From contig URYF01000032.1 in the NCBI GenBank assembly GCA_900551965.1, positions 1 to 16,575 on the forward strand: 16,575 bases of DNA, in the 5' to 3' direction. The notes below the pieces were generated by a model. The model had not been told where the DNA came from. It made no database searches and saw nothing but the letters and a program-made list of their open reading frames with translations. Both the position numbers and the translations under genes were made by a program. Shown in pieces: positions 7,559 through 14,972 of the stretch. The stretch comes from an uncultured bacterium. Its GTDB lineage: Bacteria; Cyanobacteriota; Vampirovibrionia; Gastranaerophilales; Gastranaerophilaceae. Positions within the stretch are counted from its first letter, which is position 1. The number at the start of each line of letters is the position of its first letter.

Positions 7559-9436
7559 TTATGACTTTTCCTGAACGGTTTTCTCTTTTTTCTTCCTTTT
7601 CCACCACTTTTTTTTTTGCTTATCTGCAATATATTGTTTTTGGGGTTTTGCATCATTGAAAGCACTTGCCATAAGAGTTGATGAGTAAACAGGGGTTGTG
7701 TGGGCATAATCAAAAATTATAACTCCGTTAGCGTTCATTATCCTTGTCTGGTAAACCTGTCTTATTAAATCCTCTGGAGCTCCACCCATGAAAGTTACAA
7801 ATAAGCCGGCATATAATTCGGTATCAGGAGATTTAATCCTCATAACATCATTCATCATCGAAGCTAACATTTTAGGGTCGTATGTCAAAAACAGAGGAGT
7901 AAAACCATCAATATAGCCGTTAGCTGACCAGCTTCTCCAATCTTGTTGTTTTGAGGCTAAGGCAGAAGCTATATCCGGGAAAATAACCGTACTTACGTAT
8001 ATGTTTTTATCTCTGCCAAGTTTTCCGACTTTTTTCACAAAATTGGTAATATTGTTTCTGCGGTACTGATTCCAATCATACCAAAGAACATCCGACGGGG
8101 TAAGATCAATAGGATCCTGCCCGTATTGCTCCTTAAAATCGTTTCTTGCATATTCTGTAAAACCCCAGGCATTTTGGTCATTTCCGGCGCTTGCATTAGG
8201 ATATCTTATGTAATCAAGATTAATTCCGTCAGGCTTATATTCTGTTATTATTTCATCTAATAACTCAAGTAAAAATTCTTGAACTTCAGGGTTTGCAGGA
8301 TCTATAAAATATCCGTTATGTTCAGATGTTGACATTGTGGCTGTCGGTAGTTCCGCAAACTTCTTTGTTTTATTTCCCCAATCCGGGCGGATTGATAATA
8401 TGCTTGACGGGTTTGATTCTGCAGGCTTGTTTCCTACATAAAATGATTGAAACCAGATATGTACTTTTATATCACGTTTGTGGGCTTCTTTTATCCAAAT
8501 CTCCAGAGGGTCAATACCTTCAAATGTTTCGTTTTGGACTGTAAATCCATACTTATTCATTGTTTTGCTTGGAAATATTGTTTTTCCGTGAAAATATGTT
8601 TCTAAAAATATGTTGTTAAATCCGTTATCCTTAATTTTATCTAATGTAGATATAATCTGTTCCTTTGAAGTTTCTGTCGGACGTATCCAGGTTCCTTTTA
8701 ATTCATTTTTTATATATGGCAGAGATGTTTTGATTGCCATATTAGCCGCATCTATAGCCTCTTGGGAGTATTGACGCAAAATTATGCTGTTTTGTTTTTC
8801 GTTATCTGCGATTTTTAGATAATTTTCTGCGGTTTGAATGTGTCCTGAAGGTAGTATATCATTGTAATCCGGCATTGTATTTTTGTAGTAATCCATCATT
8901 GATTTTGCTTCATCAATTTTGGCTTTAGCTTCATAGGTGTAGCTGTCAGACGTTGTATATACTGTAATTGTATTGTTCATAATGTCTACATATACTTTTG
9001 AACCTACGGATATATTTTGTGTAATCCAATTTTTAGCTATACCGTGCCCGCTTATTACAATACCATCTTTCGGAATTGTTGAATCAGCACCGCTCAAGGC
9101 TGTGACTATGTTTTTTTCAACTATTGCTTCTGTGCCGAATTCATTTGTGCCTGTGTGCAGCCCAAAGTTTGGGGTGTATATAACCAGTTTATTTGCCCCG
9201 CGGCCGCCCGGAAAATAGCTGGCACTTATGCTGGGATCAAGTACGTCAAATTTCTTTGTGGTCTGTTTAAATACAACTTCGTTAGAATCTATAATTGCAG
9301 GAGAAAATGCATCAAGTTTTGGGGTGTTTTCTGCTTCTTGGGGGTAAAATATCATAGAATCCAAGTCTTGTGCTGAGGCATAAGGAAGGCTTAAAAATAA
9401 TGTCATAAGTATAATTGTCAGGTATTTTATTTTCAT
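7559..9436 (-). CDS. Exported GHL10-type glycoside hydrolase-like protein (DUF187-related)
   Basis: This 625-aa protein starts with a signal peptide (hydrophobic run to about residue 18, cleavage likely after YASA at 19-22). An N-terminal domain (about 50-165) contains NKLVIYTPNFG and IPKDGIVISGHG, similar to the accessory domain of exported GHL10-type proteins. A helical linker (about 170-240) leads to a TIM-barrel domain from about 245. That domain shows LKGTWIRPTE, NGFNNIFLETYFHGKT, IKVHIWFQSFY, GYFIDPANPEVQ and DGINLDYIRYP at 403-413, the typical acidic active-site strand. Relatives are putative glycosidases acting on cell-surface or peptidoglycan-type glycans; the substrate here is unknown. 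The C terminus is strongly basic (KQKKKWWKRKKKEK), which could bind envelope polymers. It starts 3 nt after the TPR gene with only a weak AAGAAAG ribosome-binding sequence, so translational coupling is likely. It is the last gene of the exported operon. Confidence 0.87.
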   Translation of the reverse strand: MKIKYLTIILMTLFLSLPYASAQDLDSMIFYPQEAENTPKLDAFSPAIIDSNEVVFKQTTKKFDVLDPSISASYFPGGRGANKLVIYTPNFGLHTGTNEFGTEAIVEKNIVTALSGADSTIPKDGIVISGHGIAKNWITQNISVGSKVYVDIMNNTITVYTTSDSYTYEAKAKIDEAKSMMDYYKNTMPDYNDILPSGHIQTAENYLKIADNEKQNSIILRQYSQEAIDAANMAIKTSLPYIKNELKGTWIRPTETSKEQIISTLDKIKDNGFNNIFLETYFHGKTIFPSKTMNKYGFTVQNETFEGIDPLEIWIKEAHKRDIKVHIWFQSFYVGNKPAESNPSSILSIRPDWGNKTKKFAELPTATMSTSEHNGYFIDPANPEVQEFLLELLDEIITEYKPDGINLDYIRYPNASAGNDQNAWGFTEYARNDFKEQYGQDPIDLTPSDVLWYDWNQYRRNNITNFVKKVGKLGRDKNIYVSTVIFPDIASALASKQQDWRSWSANGYIDGFTPLFLTYDPKMLASMMNDVMRIKSPDTELYAGLFVTFMGGAPEDLIRQVYQTRIMNANGVIIFDYAHTTPVYSSTLMASAFNDAKPQKQYIADKQKKKWWKRKKKEKTVQEKS

Positions 9437-9439
9437 TAT

Positions 9440-10132
9440 TTATTTCTTTCTTCTTCTGTTATAATATCCCGTATTTTGATATCTCAAAGATTCTAATTCT
9501 CTAATTTTATCCGGTAATGCGCTGCTGTTAGGCTTTACCAGATATGCTTTTTTGTAATACTGATTGGCTCTTAACAAATCCCCTAACTTTTCATACATCA
9601 AAGCCATTTTAATCAATACGCTGAAGTTTTCTTTATATCCGTTTTCAAAGGCGGTATTATAAAAGTAGAGTGCTCGTTTATAATCATCTCTTCTATAATA
9701 GTATTCCCCAAAATAATAGTTTGTTGCGGCGTTTTTTTTATCAATTTTCAAAGCTTTATAAAAATAAGCTTTTGCGAAACTGTTCTGATTTTCATAGTCA
9801 TATACTCTAGCCATTTGGACCATTGAGTACAAATCTTTCGGGTCTTTTTGGGTTAATATAAAATATTGTCCGCTGGCTTTCAGCAAAAATTCTTTTTTTT
9901 CTGCATCATCTCTGGAATTTAGCGCTTTTTCAAAATAATAATCAGCCAATTTTAATGTTGGTTCTTTGTCAATTTTTGAATAATCAATAAAGGTATTGTT
10001 ATAGCGAATTGACCCGAATTCAACAGCATTTGCTTTATTACAGGTAAAGGTGCCCCCAACTATTAAGAAAGCACCGATAACTGTAATAAATTTCTTATAA
10101 ATCTGTATATGACGGAGATGTGTCTGTTTCAT
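9440..10132 (-). CDS. Exported TPR-repeat protein
   Basis: From the ATG at 10132 this gives 230 aa. A basic n-region (MKQTHLRHIQIYKK) and a hydrophobic core (15-31) lead to a plausible signal peptidase site after ANA (34-36). The mature part contains about three to four tetratricopeptide units. Examples are the segment around ARVYDYENQNSFAKAYFYKALKID, the unit ending RALYFYNTAFENGY, and MALMYEKLGDLLRANQYYKKAYLVKP. It ends in a Tyr/Arg-rich tail (YYNRRRKK). TPR proteins scaffold protein complexes, and here it likely works with the co-transcribed exported neighbours. It overlaps the upstream gene by 38 bp and ends 3 nt before the GHL10-type gene. An earlier ATG at 10177 has GGAG 8 nt before it, but it would overlap the upstream gene by 83 bp and put 29 residues before the hydrophobic core. 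The start is therefore uncertain; the gene is sure. Confidence 0.83.
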   Translation of the reverse strand: MKQTHLRHIQIYKKFITVIGAFLIVGGTFTCNKANAVEFGSIRYNNTFIDYSKIDKEPTLKLADYYFEKALNSRDDAEKKEFLLKASGQYFILTQKDPKDLYSMVQMARVYDYENQNSFAKAYFYKALKIDKKNAATNYYFGEYYYRRDDYKRALYFYNTAFENGYKENFSVLIKMALMYEKLGDLLRANQYYKKAYLVKPNSSALPDKIRELESLRYQNTGYYNRRRKK

Positions 10133-10412
10133 GATGGTAGAATGAGTAATCTTCCGCTGCCGGATCTGTATAAACATAAAGTTTTCTCCAGAATCTTACG
10201 AATTTGTTTTGTTTTCTATATGCAGCTTCATCAGTGGTATAATATTCTTCGCCAAGTGCTCTTGCTTTGCCTACATTTACGATATCAGCGGTTTGACCAG
10301 AGTATCCGTTGTTTCTTAATACTGTGTGGTTGGTCATTTGATCAACTGATATTGCTGCATTTGCCATTGACGGAATTGTCGCTGCTATTGCAATTAGTAA
10401 TAATTTTTTCAT
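10095..10412 (-). CDS. Small exported protein of unknown function
   Basis: This 105-aa protein has a textbook signal peptide: MKKLLLIAIAATIPSMANA, cleavage after ANA, mature N terminus AISVDQ. The mature part is about 86 aa, polar, with NNGYSGQTADIVNVGKARA, two tyrosine/aromatic patches (EEYYTT, FWRKLYVY) and an acidic, His-containing end (YSFYHHETD). I do not recognise a family. There are no cysteines, so no disulfides or lipobox. The ATG at 10412 is chosen because GAGG lies 5 nt before it; the in-frame GTG at 10418 overlaps this ribosome-binding sequence. It is the first gene of the operon behind the promoter at 10433-10461, followed by the TPR and GHL10-type genes, suggesting a shared role at the cell envelope. 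Confidence 0.82.
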   Translation of the reverse strand: MKKLLLIAIAATIPSMANAAISVDQMTNHTVLRNNGYSGQTADIVNVGKARALGEEYYTTDEAAYRKQNKFVRFWRKLYVYTDPAAEDYSFYHHETDTSPSYTDL

Positions 10413-10432
10413 AGTCACCTCTTTTTTATAAT

Positions 10433-10461
10433 ATTATAATTATTTTTTACTGGTATTGCAA
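10433..10461 (-). promoter_or_regulatory. Promoter of the exported-protein operon
   Basis: On the minus strand TTGCAA (10456-10461), a 17-bp spacer and a perfect TATAAT (10433-10438) lie just upstream of the small exported protein. Transcription would start near 10426, leaving a leader of about 14 nt that contains AGAGG. The -35 hexamer is identical to that in the prfB/DUF4013 promoter. Confidence 0.7.
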
Positions 10462-10497
10462 TATTATTATAATTTGTTTACAAACATAAGTCATGGA

Positions 10498-11553
10498 TTA
10501 TTTGTATGATTTTAAGATAACTTCTTCTAATTTATCAAGAAGTTCATCTTCGGGAACTCTGGCTATAATTTCACCTTTTTTGAATACATAGCCTTCGTTA
10601 ATTCCGCCTGCAATTCCAAAATCTGCGTGGCTGGCTTCCCCGGGGCCGTTTACGGCGCAGCCCATTGTTGCTATTGTAATATTTGCATCAAGATTTTTAA
10701 ATCGGTCTTCAACTTTTTTAGCAAGTCCTATTAAATCAATTTGAGTTCTGCCGCAAGTTGGACAGGATACAAAATTCACTCCCTTTTGTCTGAGTTTTAA
10801 GCTTTTTAGAATTTCAAATCCGGCATAAACTTCTTCTATCGGGTTTTCGGTTAAAGATACTCTTATTGTGTCGCCAATGCCTTCGGCTAACAATGTTCCA
10901 AGTCCTACAGATGATTTTATAAGTCCGTTTTTAAGTGTTCCTGCTTCTGTAACCCCAAGGTGAAGCGGGTATTCGACTTTTTGAGCCATAAGTCTGTAGG
11001 CTTCAATGGTTGTTAAAACATCTGAAGATTTTAGTGAAACTTTTATCAAATCAAAATCTAAATCTTCAAGAATTTGGATATGCTTCATAGCGCTTTCGAC
11101 CATTTTATCAGCCAGTGGAATATCTTTTTCTTTTAATTCTTTTTCTAAAGAACCTGCGTTAACCCCGATTCTGATTGGGATATTTTGTTGTTTTGCAAGG
11201 TTTACGACTTTTTCAACATTTTCGCGCTTGCCGATATTGCCCGGATTCAATCTTAGTGCTGAAATTCCATTGTTAATACATTGAATTGCCAGTCTGTAAT
11301 CGAAATGAATATCAGCGATTAGCGGAACCGGTGAAAGTTTAACAATTTCTTTAATTGCTTCTGCGGCATCTTTATTTAATACGGCAAGTCTGACTAATTC
11401 ACAGCCTGCATCAGCCATTTCCTGAATTTGGTTAACTGTTTGTTCAACATTTCTTGTGTCAGTGTTACACATAGACTGAACACTTATCGGATTATTATTA
11501 CCGATTTTTACATTTCCTATTGAAATTTCTTTTGATTTTCTTCTTTTTATCAT
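10498..11553 (-). CDS. ispG: 4-hydroxy-3-methylbut-2-en-1-yl diphosphate synthase
   Basis: IspG (GcpE) carries out the reductive ring opening of 2-C-methyl-D-erythritol 2,4-cyclodiphosphate to HMBPP, the penultimate step of the MEP isoprenoid pathway, using a [4Fe-4S] cluster. The 351-aa protein has a TIM-barrel N-terminal part with NPISVQSMCNTDT (21-33) and ALRLNPGNIG (99-108), and a cluster domain. The cluster ligands are visible as CPTCGRT (C264, C267) and GCAVNGPGEA (C299), with the catalytic glutamate E306. Length is typical of the compact bacterial form. The ATG at 11553 lacks a Shine-Dalgarno sequence; an extended -10 box lies 6 nt upstream, so a leaderless transcript is likely. It is divergent from the metallophosphoesterase gene. 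No other MEP gene is in the window. Confidence 0.97.
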   Translation of the reverse strand: MIKRRKSKEISIGNVKIGNNNPISVQSMCNTDTRNVEQTVNQIQEMADAGCELVRLAVLNKDAAEAIKEIVKLSPVPLIADIHFDYRLAIQCINNGISALRLNPGNIGKRENVEKVVNLAKQQNIPIRIGVNAGSLEKELKEKDIPLADKMVESAMKHIQILEDLDFDLIKVSLKSSDVLTTIEAYRLMAQKVEYPLHLGVTEAGTLKNGLIKSSVGLGTLLAEGIGDTIRVSLTENPIEEVYAGFEILKSLKLRQKGVNFVSCPTCGRTQIDLIGLAKKVEDRFKNLDANITIATMGCAVNGPGEASHADFGIAGGINEGYVFKKGEIIARVPEDELLDKLEEVILKSYK

Positions 11554-11561
11554 AGAATAAT
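11532..11561 (+). promoter_or_regulatory. Possible promoter of the metallophosphoesterase operon
   Basis: TTGATT (11532-11537), an 18-bp spacer and AATAAT (11556-11561) read rightward. The -35 box would lie inside the first codons of ispG, and the -10 box overlaps the ispG -10 box by 2 bp. Each element is one or two bases off consensus and the region is AT-rich, so chance is a real alternative. Confidence 0.35.
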
Positions 11562-11568
11562 TGTATCA
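11560..11568 (-). promoter_or_regulatory. Extended -10 promoter of ispG
   Basis: On the minus strand TGA (11568-11566) is joined to TACAAT (11560-11565), an extended -10 element. Six nt (TATTCT) then lead to the ispG ATG. No good -35 box is seen (TACCCC at the expected place), which is common for extended -10 promoters. Confidence 0.5.
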
Positions 11569-11593
11569 CAATAAAAAAGAGAGGGGTATTTTT

Positions 11594-12328
11594 ATGAGAA
11601 TTGCGGTATTATCAGACTTGCATGCCAATGCACAGGCTTTGGAAGCTGTTATGAATGATGTAGTTAACCAAAATTGCGAGCATGTTTTTTGTCTTGGGGA
11701 TATCGCACTGGCAGGTCCTCAGCCAAAAGAGGTTACCGAATATGTAATGGCTCAAAATACCTGGACCGTTATTCAGGGTAATACCGATAAAATGATTGCT
11801 CAATATGGTCCGGAGGTTGTTGAGTTTTTGGAGGCTCAATACCCTGTTATGGCAAACGCTATTGCTGATGATGTTCTTGCTATGGATGATACCCAAAGAG
11901 CTTATCTTGCAGAGCTTCCTCCAATGTTAAGTTTTGACGTTGAAGGTTGTAATGTTTTATTGGTTCACGGTTCTCCAAGAGCAAATAATGAAGATATTTT
12001 ACCGGGAATGCCTCTTGAGCAGGTTGAAGAAATTATTCAAGGTACAACTGAAAAGCTTATTTTATGTGGTCACACTCATGTTCCTTGCGGGTATCAGACA
12101 AATACAAATCAAACAGTTGTAAATGTTGGCAGTGTAGGTCGTCCTATGACTCAGGAGCCAAAAGCTTGTTATGCTATTGTTGATTTTTCTCAAGGATCAT
12201 TTGAGGTTCGTCACAGATTTGTTGATTATGATAATGTTTTGGCAGCTCAGCTAATGTCGCAGCGCGGATATGTTGGGGCTGACAGACTTGCTGATTTATT
12301 ATTAAATCCTATCGAAAGACATATTTAG
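11594..12328 (+). CDS. Metallophosphoesterase of the YfcE/MJ0936 type
   Basis: This 244-aa cytoplasmic calcineurin-like phosphoesterase shows the full set of dimetal ligands: LSDLH (D8, H10), GDIA (D36), GNTD (N63), VHGSPR (H125) and CGHTHVP (H160, H162), then NVGSVGRP. Relatives hydrolyse phosphodiesters or phosphomonoesters, often with Mn2+; the natural substrate is usually unknown. The start at 11594 is chosen because AGAGGGG lies about 8 nt before it and the conserved first strand MRIAVLSDLH begins there. A TTG at 11561 would only add an unconserved extension. The downstream cysteine-cluster gene starts 9 bp after its stop, so the two form an operon. It is divergent from ispG. Confidence 0.9.
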   Translation: MRIAVLSDLHANAQALEAVMNDVVNQNCEHVFCLGDIALAGPQPKEVTEYVMAQNTWTVIQGNTDKMIAQYGPEVVEFLEAQYPVMANAIADDVLAMDDTQRAYLAELPPMLSFDVEGCNVLLVHGSPRANNEDILPGMPLEQVEEIIQGTTEKLILCGHTHVPCGYQTNTNQTVVNVGSVGRPMTQEPKACYAIVDFSQGSFEVRHRFVDYDNVLAAQLMSQRGYVGADRLADLLLNPIERHI

Positions 12329-12337
12329 GAGCTTGAT

Positions 12338-12943
12338 GTGAGCTTAGGTAGAGAGCTTGAGAGTTTACAGGCGCGGTATCGTAAGATTTTCCTGGAATGT
12401 AGCTGCCAAATTCAAGAAGCTTTAGATAATGGTCAGTCTATTTCACAAATAGAAACTCAATATAAAAAAGTTTACGCTAACGCAATATCTAAGATGGCTA
12501 AATCCCGCTCCTTGTGTGTCTGTACAGGGTGTGGTGTGTGTTGTAATTTTGCAGTAAGTGAGTTTTCGCCGGAAGTTCTAAAGCAAAAAGCTGAAAATGG
12601 TGATAATTACGCTAATCAGTTTTTGCAAACGTTTGTTCCTTATACAAGTATAGATGAGGCTCGAAAAATTTATCCGGAGTATGTTGATTTTCTGCAATCA
12701 AATACAGATGGAGAGTTTTATATTTATCACTGCCCAAAAGTTACAAAAGATAATAGGTGTCCGGATTACGATAACCGCCCGCAAATTTGCAGAGATTTTC
12801 CGGACAATCCGATTGCTTTTTTACCGCCGAAATGCTCTTTTAATGACTGGAAGAAAGATTCAGAATTTGAGTATTTGAGGCTTAATGCGATTTCTGAAAT
12901 TATACGATATTACAGCAATCGTTTGGAAAATCCTTTAAAATAG
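12338..12943 (+). CDS. YkgJ-type cysteine-cluster protein (CxxCxxxC family)
   Basis: This 201-aa protein has the metal-binding cysteine pattern of the YkgJ/UPF0153 family. CVCTGCGVCC (C60, C62, C65, C68, C69) is followed by HCP (C132), RCPDYDNRPQICRDFP (C141, C151) and PPKC (C166). The family is thought to bind zinc or an iron-sulfur cluster, but its function is unknown. The N-terminal 55 residues look helical and hold two further cysteines (C21, C23). The start is GTG at 12338, supported by AGGAG 6 nt upstream. That AGGAG overlaps the stop region of the preceding metallophosphoesterase gene, so the pair is co-transcribed and possibly coupled. The 3' end overlaps the converging glycosyltransferase gene by 44 bp. 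Confidence 0.88.
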   Translation: MSLGRELESLQARYRKIFLECSCQIQEALDNGQSISQIETQYKKVYANAISKMAKSRSLCVCTGCGVCCNFAVSEFSPEVLKQKAENGDNYANQFLQTFVPYTSIDEARKIYPEYVDFLQSNTDGEFYIYHCPKVTKDNRCPDYDNRPQICRDFPDNPIAFLPPKCSFNDWKKDSEFEYLRLNAISEIIRYYSNRLENPLK

Positions 12944-14891
12944 TTTCTGTTAAATCTTTTATAAGTTCTTCTGTTTTTTTTGATTCTTCTATAGATAAAC
13001 ATCTTTTTTTTGTGTTGTTTATAACCTTTTTGGTGTATATACTAAATATGTTTTTATAAATTTCGTATAAGTCGTATGCTTTTAGGTGGTTGTATATTTT
13101 TTTACAAATTATAAGATGGTCGGTTATATTTTGAAAATTTGCTTCTTTTTTGTACATTACAGATTCATTGTGTATAAGCCTATAATAAAGATATTCATTT
13201 ATTGTGTGGTAACTGTTTATTTTAGTTAGATAATACCAATAGAATGCTTCGTCTTCCTGTATTAAGTCTTCAGGAAATCTTAGGTTAAATTTTTCAATAA
13301 TCTCTTTTTTATACAATTTTGCAACTGGACCAGTTCTTTGTTTTAAAAAATTATTTTCATCTAATAATGTGAATGTTTTACTGCTGCTTATCGAATCGTA
13401 ATATTTTTGATAACGGTCAGTTCTGTCATTTAATTTTAAATCATTATTAGTGTTTTTGATGTTACAGATTGTTAGTTCCGCGTTTTTTGATTCGCTTAAT
13501 TTGTAAAGCTTTTCGAGCATATCATCTTTTAAATAATCATCAGAATCTACAAAGGTAATATATTTTCCTTTTGCAATTTCGAGCCCTTTGTTTCTTGCAG
13601 CTCCTTGTTTTGAGTGTTTTTGAGTAATGAGATGAATGTTGTTGTATTTGTTTTTGTATTCTTTTAATATTTCTAAAGATGAATCAGTGGATTCATCATC
13701 AATACATATTATTTCAATATCTTTAAGTGTTTGATTTAATATACTTTCAAGACAGGTTTTTATATATTTATCGTTGTTATATATTGGAATTATTACTGAA
13801 ATCTTTATACCTGAATTTGTTTCTTGATTATTGTATTTTTTTGAATTTTCCCACTTTAATCTATCAATATCAAATTTATTTGAATTTCTAATTTGGTTTA
13901 GTTTGTCATCAAGTTCTTTGTATTTGTTTTTGATTTTGAATTTTAAACCTAATATACGGATTACTTTATGGAAATTTTCTTCATTTCTTATTGAAAAGAT
14001 TTGTTCTAAAAATGATATATGTTTTATTAGAGTTTTGCGTTTTAGTTTGAAGTTTTTGAATGGACTTTTTTTATAATAAGAAAACCAAAGATTTGCAAAC
14101 GGGATATCTGAATATTTCCAAGGTTTGTCTTTTGATGAGTAGTGGAATATTACAGCCTTGTTTTTTATATCTTCAAAGTCTTTGTAATTGCTGTTAAAAA
14201 GGTTATTAATATCTGATATTGTCCATTTATTTTTAGCCCTCAGAAGATTTATGCATAAGAAATTCCAGCGTATGTCAATTATTTTTATTTTGTCTGCAAA
14301 CACAATATTGAAAATATTTTGATCCATTAAATTTTGATCATTTTCAGCTTTTTTTGTTTGAATGAGCTTTTGAGTTATATTATCTTCTCTCATTTTTTTT
14401 AGGTTTAATAGCATAACTCCGGAGTTAAAATATTGCGGAAATTTTTTCACATATTCATGTTTAAAATAAATTTTGCCGGTATCATGAGCTGCTGCAACAT
14501 AGTTGTTTTCTAAATCCGTATCAAATAATTCACTTAAATCCTTTTTAACAATTATATCGCCGTCAAGATATATAATTTTTTCCAGCTCCGGCAATATTTC
14601 AGGAAGTTCAAATTTCAACAAAGCTGCTTCTGTAGCTGATAAATACCCCCCTTGTCTGAAATTATGGAGCCCTTCAAGTTTTTTAGTATTCCCTTCGATT
14701 ATAGTAATATGACAGTTTTTTCTTGATAATTTATTTAATAATTCTAAATTTTTCGCTGATACATTTGAGGTTATTATAAATATTTTATATACAGAGTCTG
14801 GCTTTTTGTTTACAGTACACGATGTCACAGCTGTTGCTGTCTGCATAACAAATGAATCATCGCATATAAATGCTAAAGAAATTACTCTCAT
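12900..14891 (-). CDS. Bifunctional glycosyltransferase, GT8 domain fused to GT2 domain
   Basis: This 663-aa protein joins two glycosyltransferase domains. The N-terminal GT8 domain (about 1-260) shows LAFICDDSFV, the metal-binding YLDGDIIVKKD (DGD at 110-112), YFNSGVMLLNL (154-164), DQN (190-192) and HYSSKDKPW (250-258). A basic linker (about 275-360) contains FHKVIRILGLKFKIK, a motif seen in other surface-glycan transferases. The C-terminal GT2 domain (about 363-600) shows SVIIPIYNNDKYI, IDDESTDSS, GAARNKG, VDSDDYL (448-454) and an EDEAFYW segment (546-552). GT8 enzymes commonly add hexoses in LPS core or glycan chains, and GT2 enzymes build surface polysaccharide, so one chain may add two sugars in turn. 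There is no membrane segment, so it is likely cytoplasmic. AGGTG lies 5 nt before the ATG. The gene is visibly more AT-rich than its neighbours and rich in Lys and Asn. The acceptor is unknown. Confidence 0.92.
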   Translation of the reverse strand: MRVISLAFICDDSFVMQTATAVTSCTVNKKPDSVYKIFIITSNVSAKNLELLNKLSRKNCHITIIEGNTKKLEGLHNFRQGGYLSATEAALLKFELPEILPELEKIIYLDGDIIVKKDLSELFDTDLENNYVAAAHDTGKIYFKHEYVKKFPQYFNSGVMLLNLKKMREDNITQKLIQTKKAENDQNLMDQNIFNIVFADKIKIIDIRWNFLCINLLRAKNKWTISDINNLFNSNYKDFEDIKNKAVIFHYSSKDKPWKYSDIPFANLWFSYYKKSPFKNFKLKRKTLIKHISFLEQIFSIRNEENFHKVIRILGLKFKIKNKYKELDDKLNQIRNSNKFDIDRLKWENSKKYNNQETNSGIKISVIIPIYNNDKYIKTCLESILNQTLKDIEIICIDDESTDSSLEILKEYKNKYNNIHLITQKHSKQGAARNKGLEIAKGKYITFVDSDDYLKDDMLEKLYKLSESKNAELTICNIKNTNNDLKLNDRTDRYQKYYDSISSSKTFTLLDENNFLKQRTGPVAKLYKKEIIEKFNLRFPEDLIQEDEAFYWYYLTKINSYHTINEYLYYRLIHNESVMYKKEANFQNITDHLIICKKIYNHLKAYDLYEIYKNIFSIYTKKVINNTKKRCLSIEESKKTEELIKDLTETILKDFPNDCCNIV

Positions 14892-14945
14892 AATATCACC
14901 TATAATTTACTATTTTAAACTAAATTTATTCTTAATTCATCTATT

Positions 14946-14972
14946 ATTATACTATAAAATAGTATAAGTCAA
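14946..14972 (-). promoter_or_regulatory. Promoter of the glycosyltransferase gene
   Basis: On the minus strand TTGACT (14967-14972) and TATAAT (14946-14951) are 15 bp apart. That is short, but both boxes are near or at consensus; TAATAA at 14944-14949 would give 17 bp. The leader is about 50 nt. A perfect palindrome fills the whole spacer, so a bound protein would block RNA polymerase. Confidence 0.5.
14947..14967. promoter_or_regulatory. 21-bp perfect palindrome, putative operator
   Basis: Nine-bp arms TTATACTAT and ATAGTATAA flank a 3-bp centre. The palindrome sits exactly between and over the -35 and -10 boxes of the glycosyltransferase promoter. It lies 68 bp from the start of the divergent XRE regulator gene. 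Partial half-sites recur nearer the XRE gene (CATACT at 14985-14990 and GATAGTAA at 15006-15013). Placement and symmetry suit a repressor operator; binding by the XRE protein is inference. Confidence 0.5.

Noticed and set aside
8973..9376. Two plus-strand open frames opposite the GHL10-type gene
   Set aside because: They have no ribosome-binding site and no protein-like composition, and lie fully within a well-supported minus-strand gene.
10109..10414. A 101-aa open frame on the plus strand
   Set aside because: It is antisense to the small exported protein, which has a signal peptide, ribosome-binding site and promoter; no support for the plus frame.
10470..10490. TTTGT/ACAAA inverted repeat after ispG as a terminator
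   Set aside because: The stem is 5 bp with a 2-nt loop and no T-run follows.
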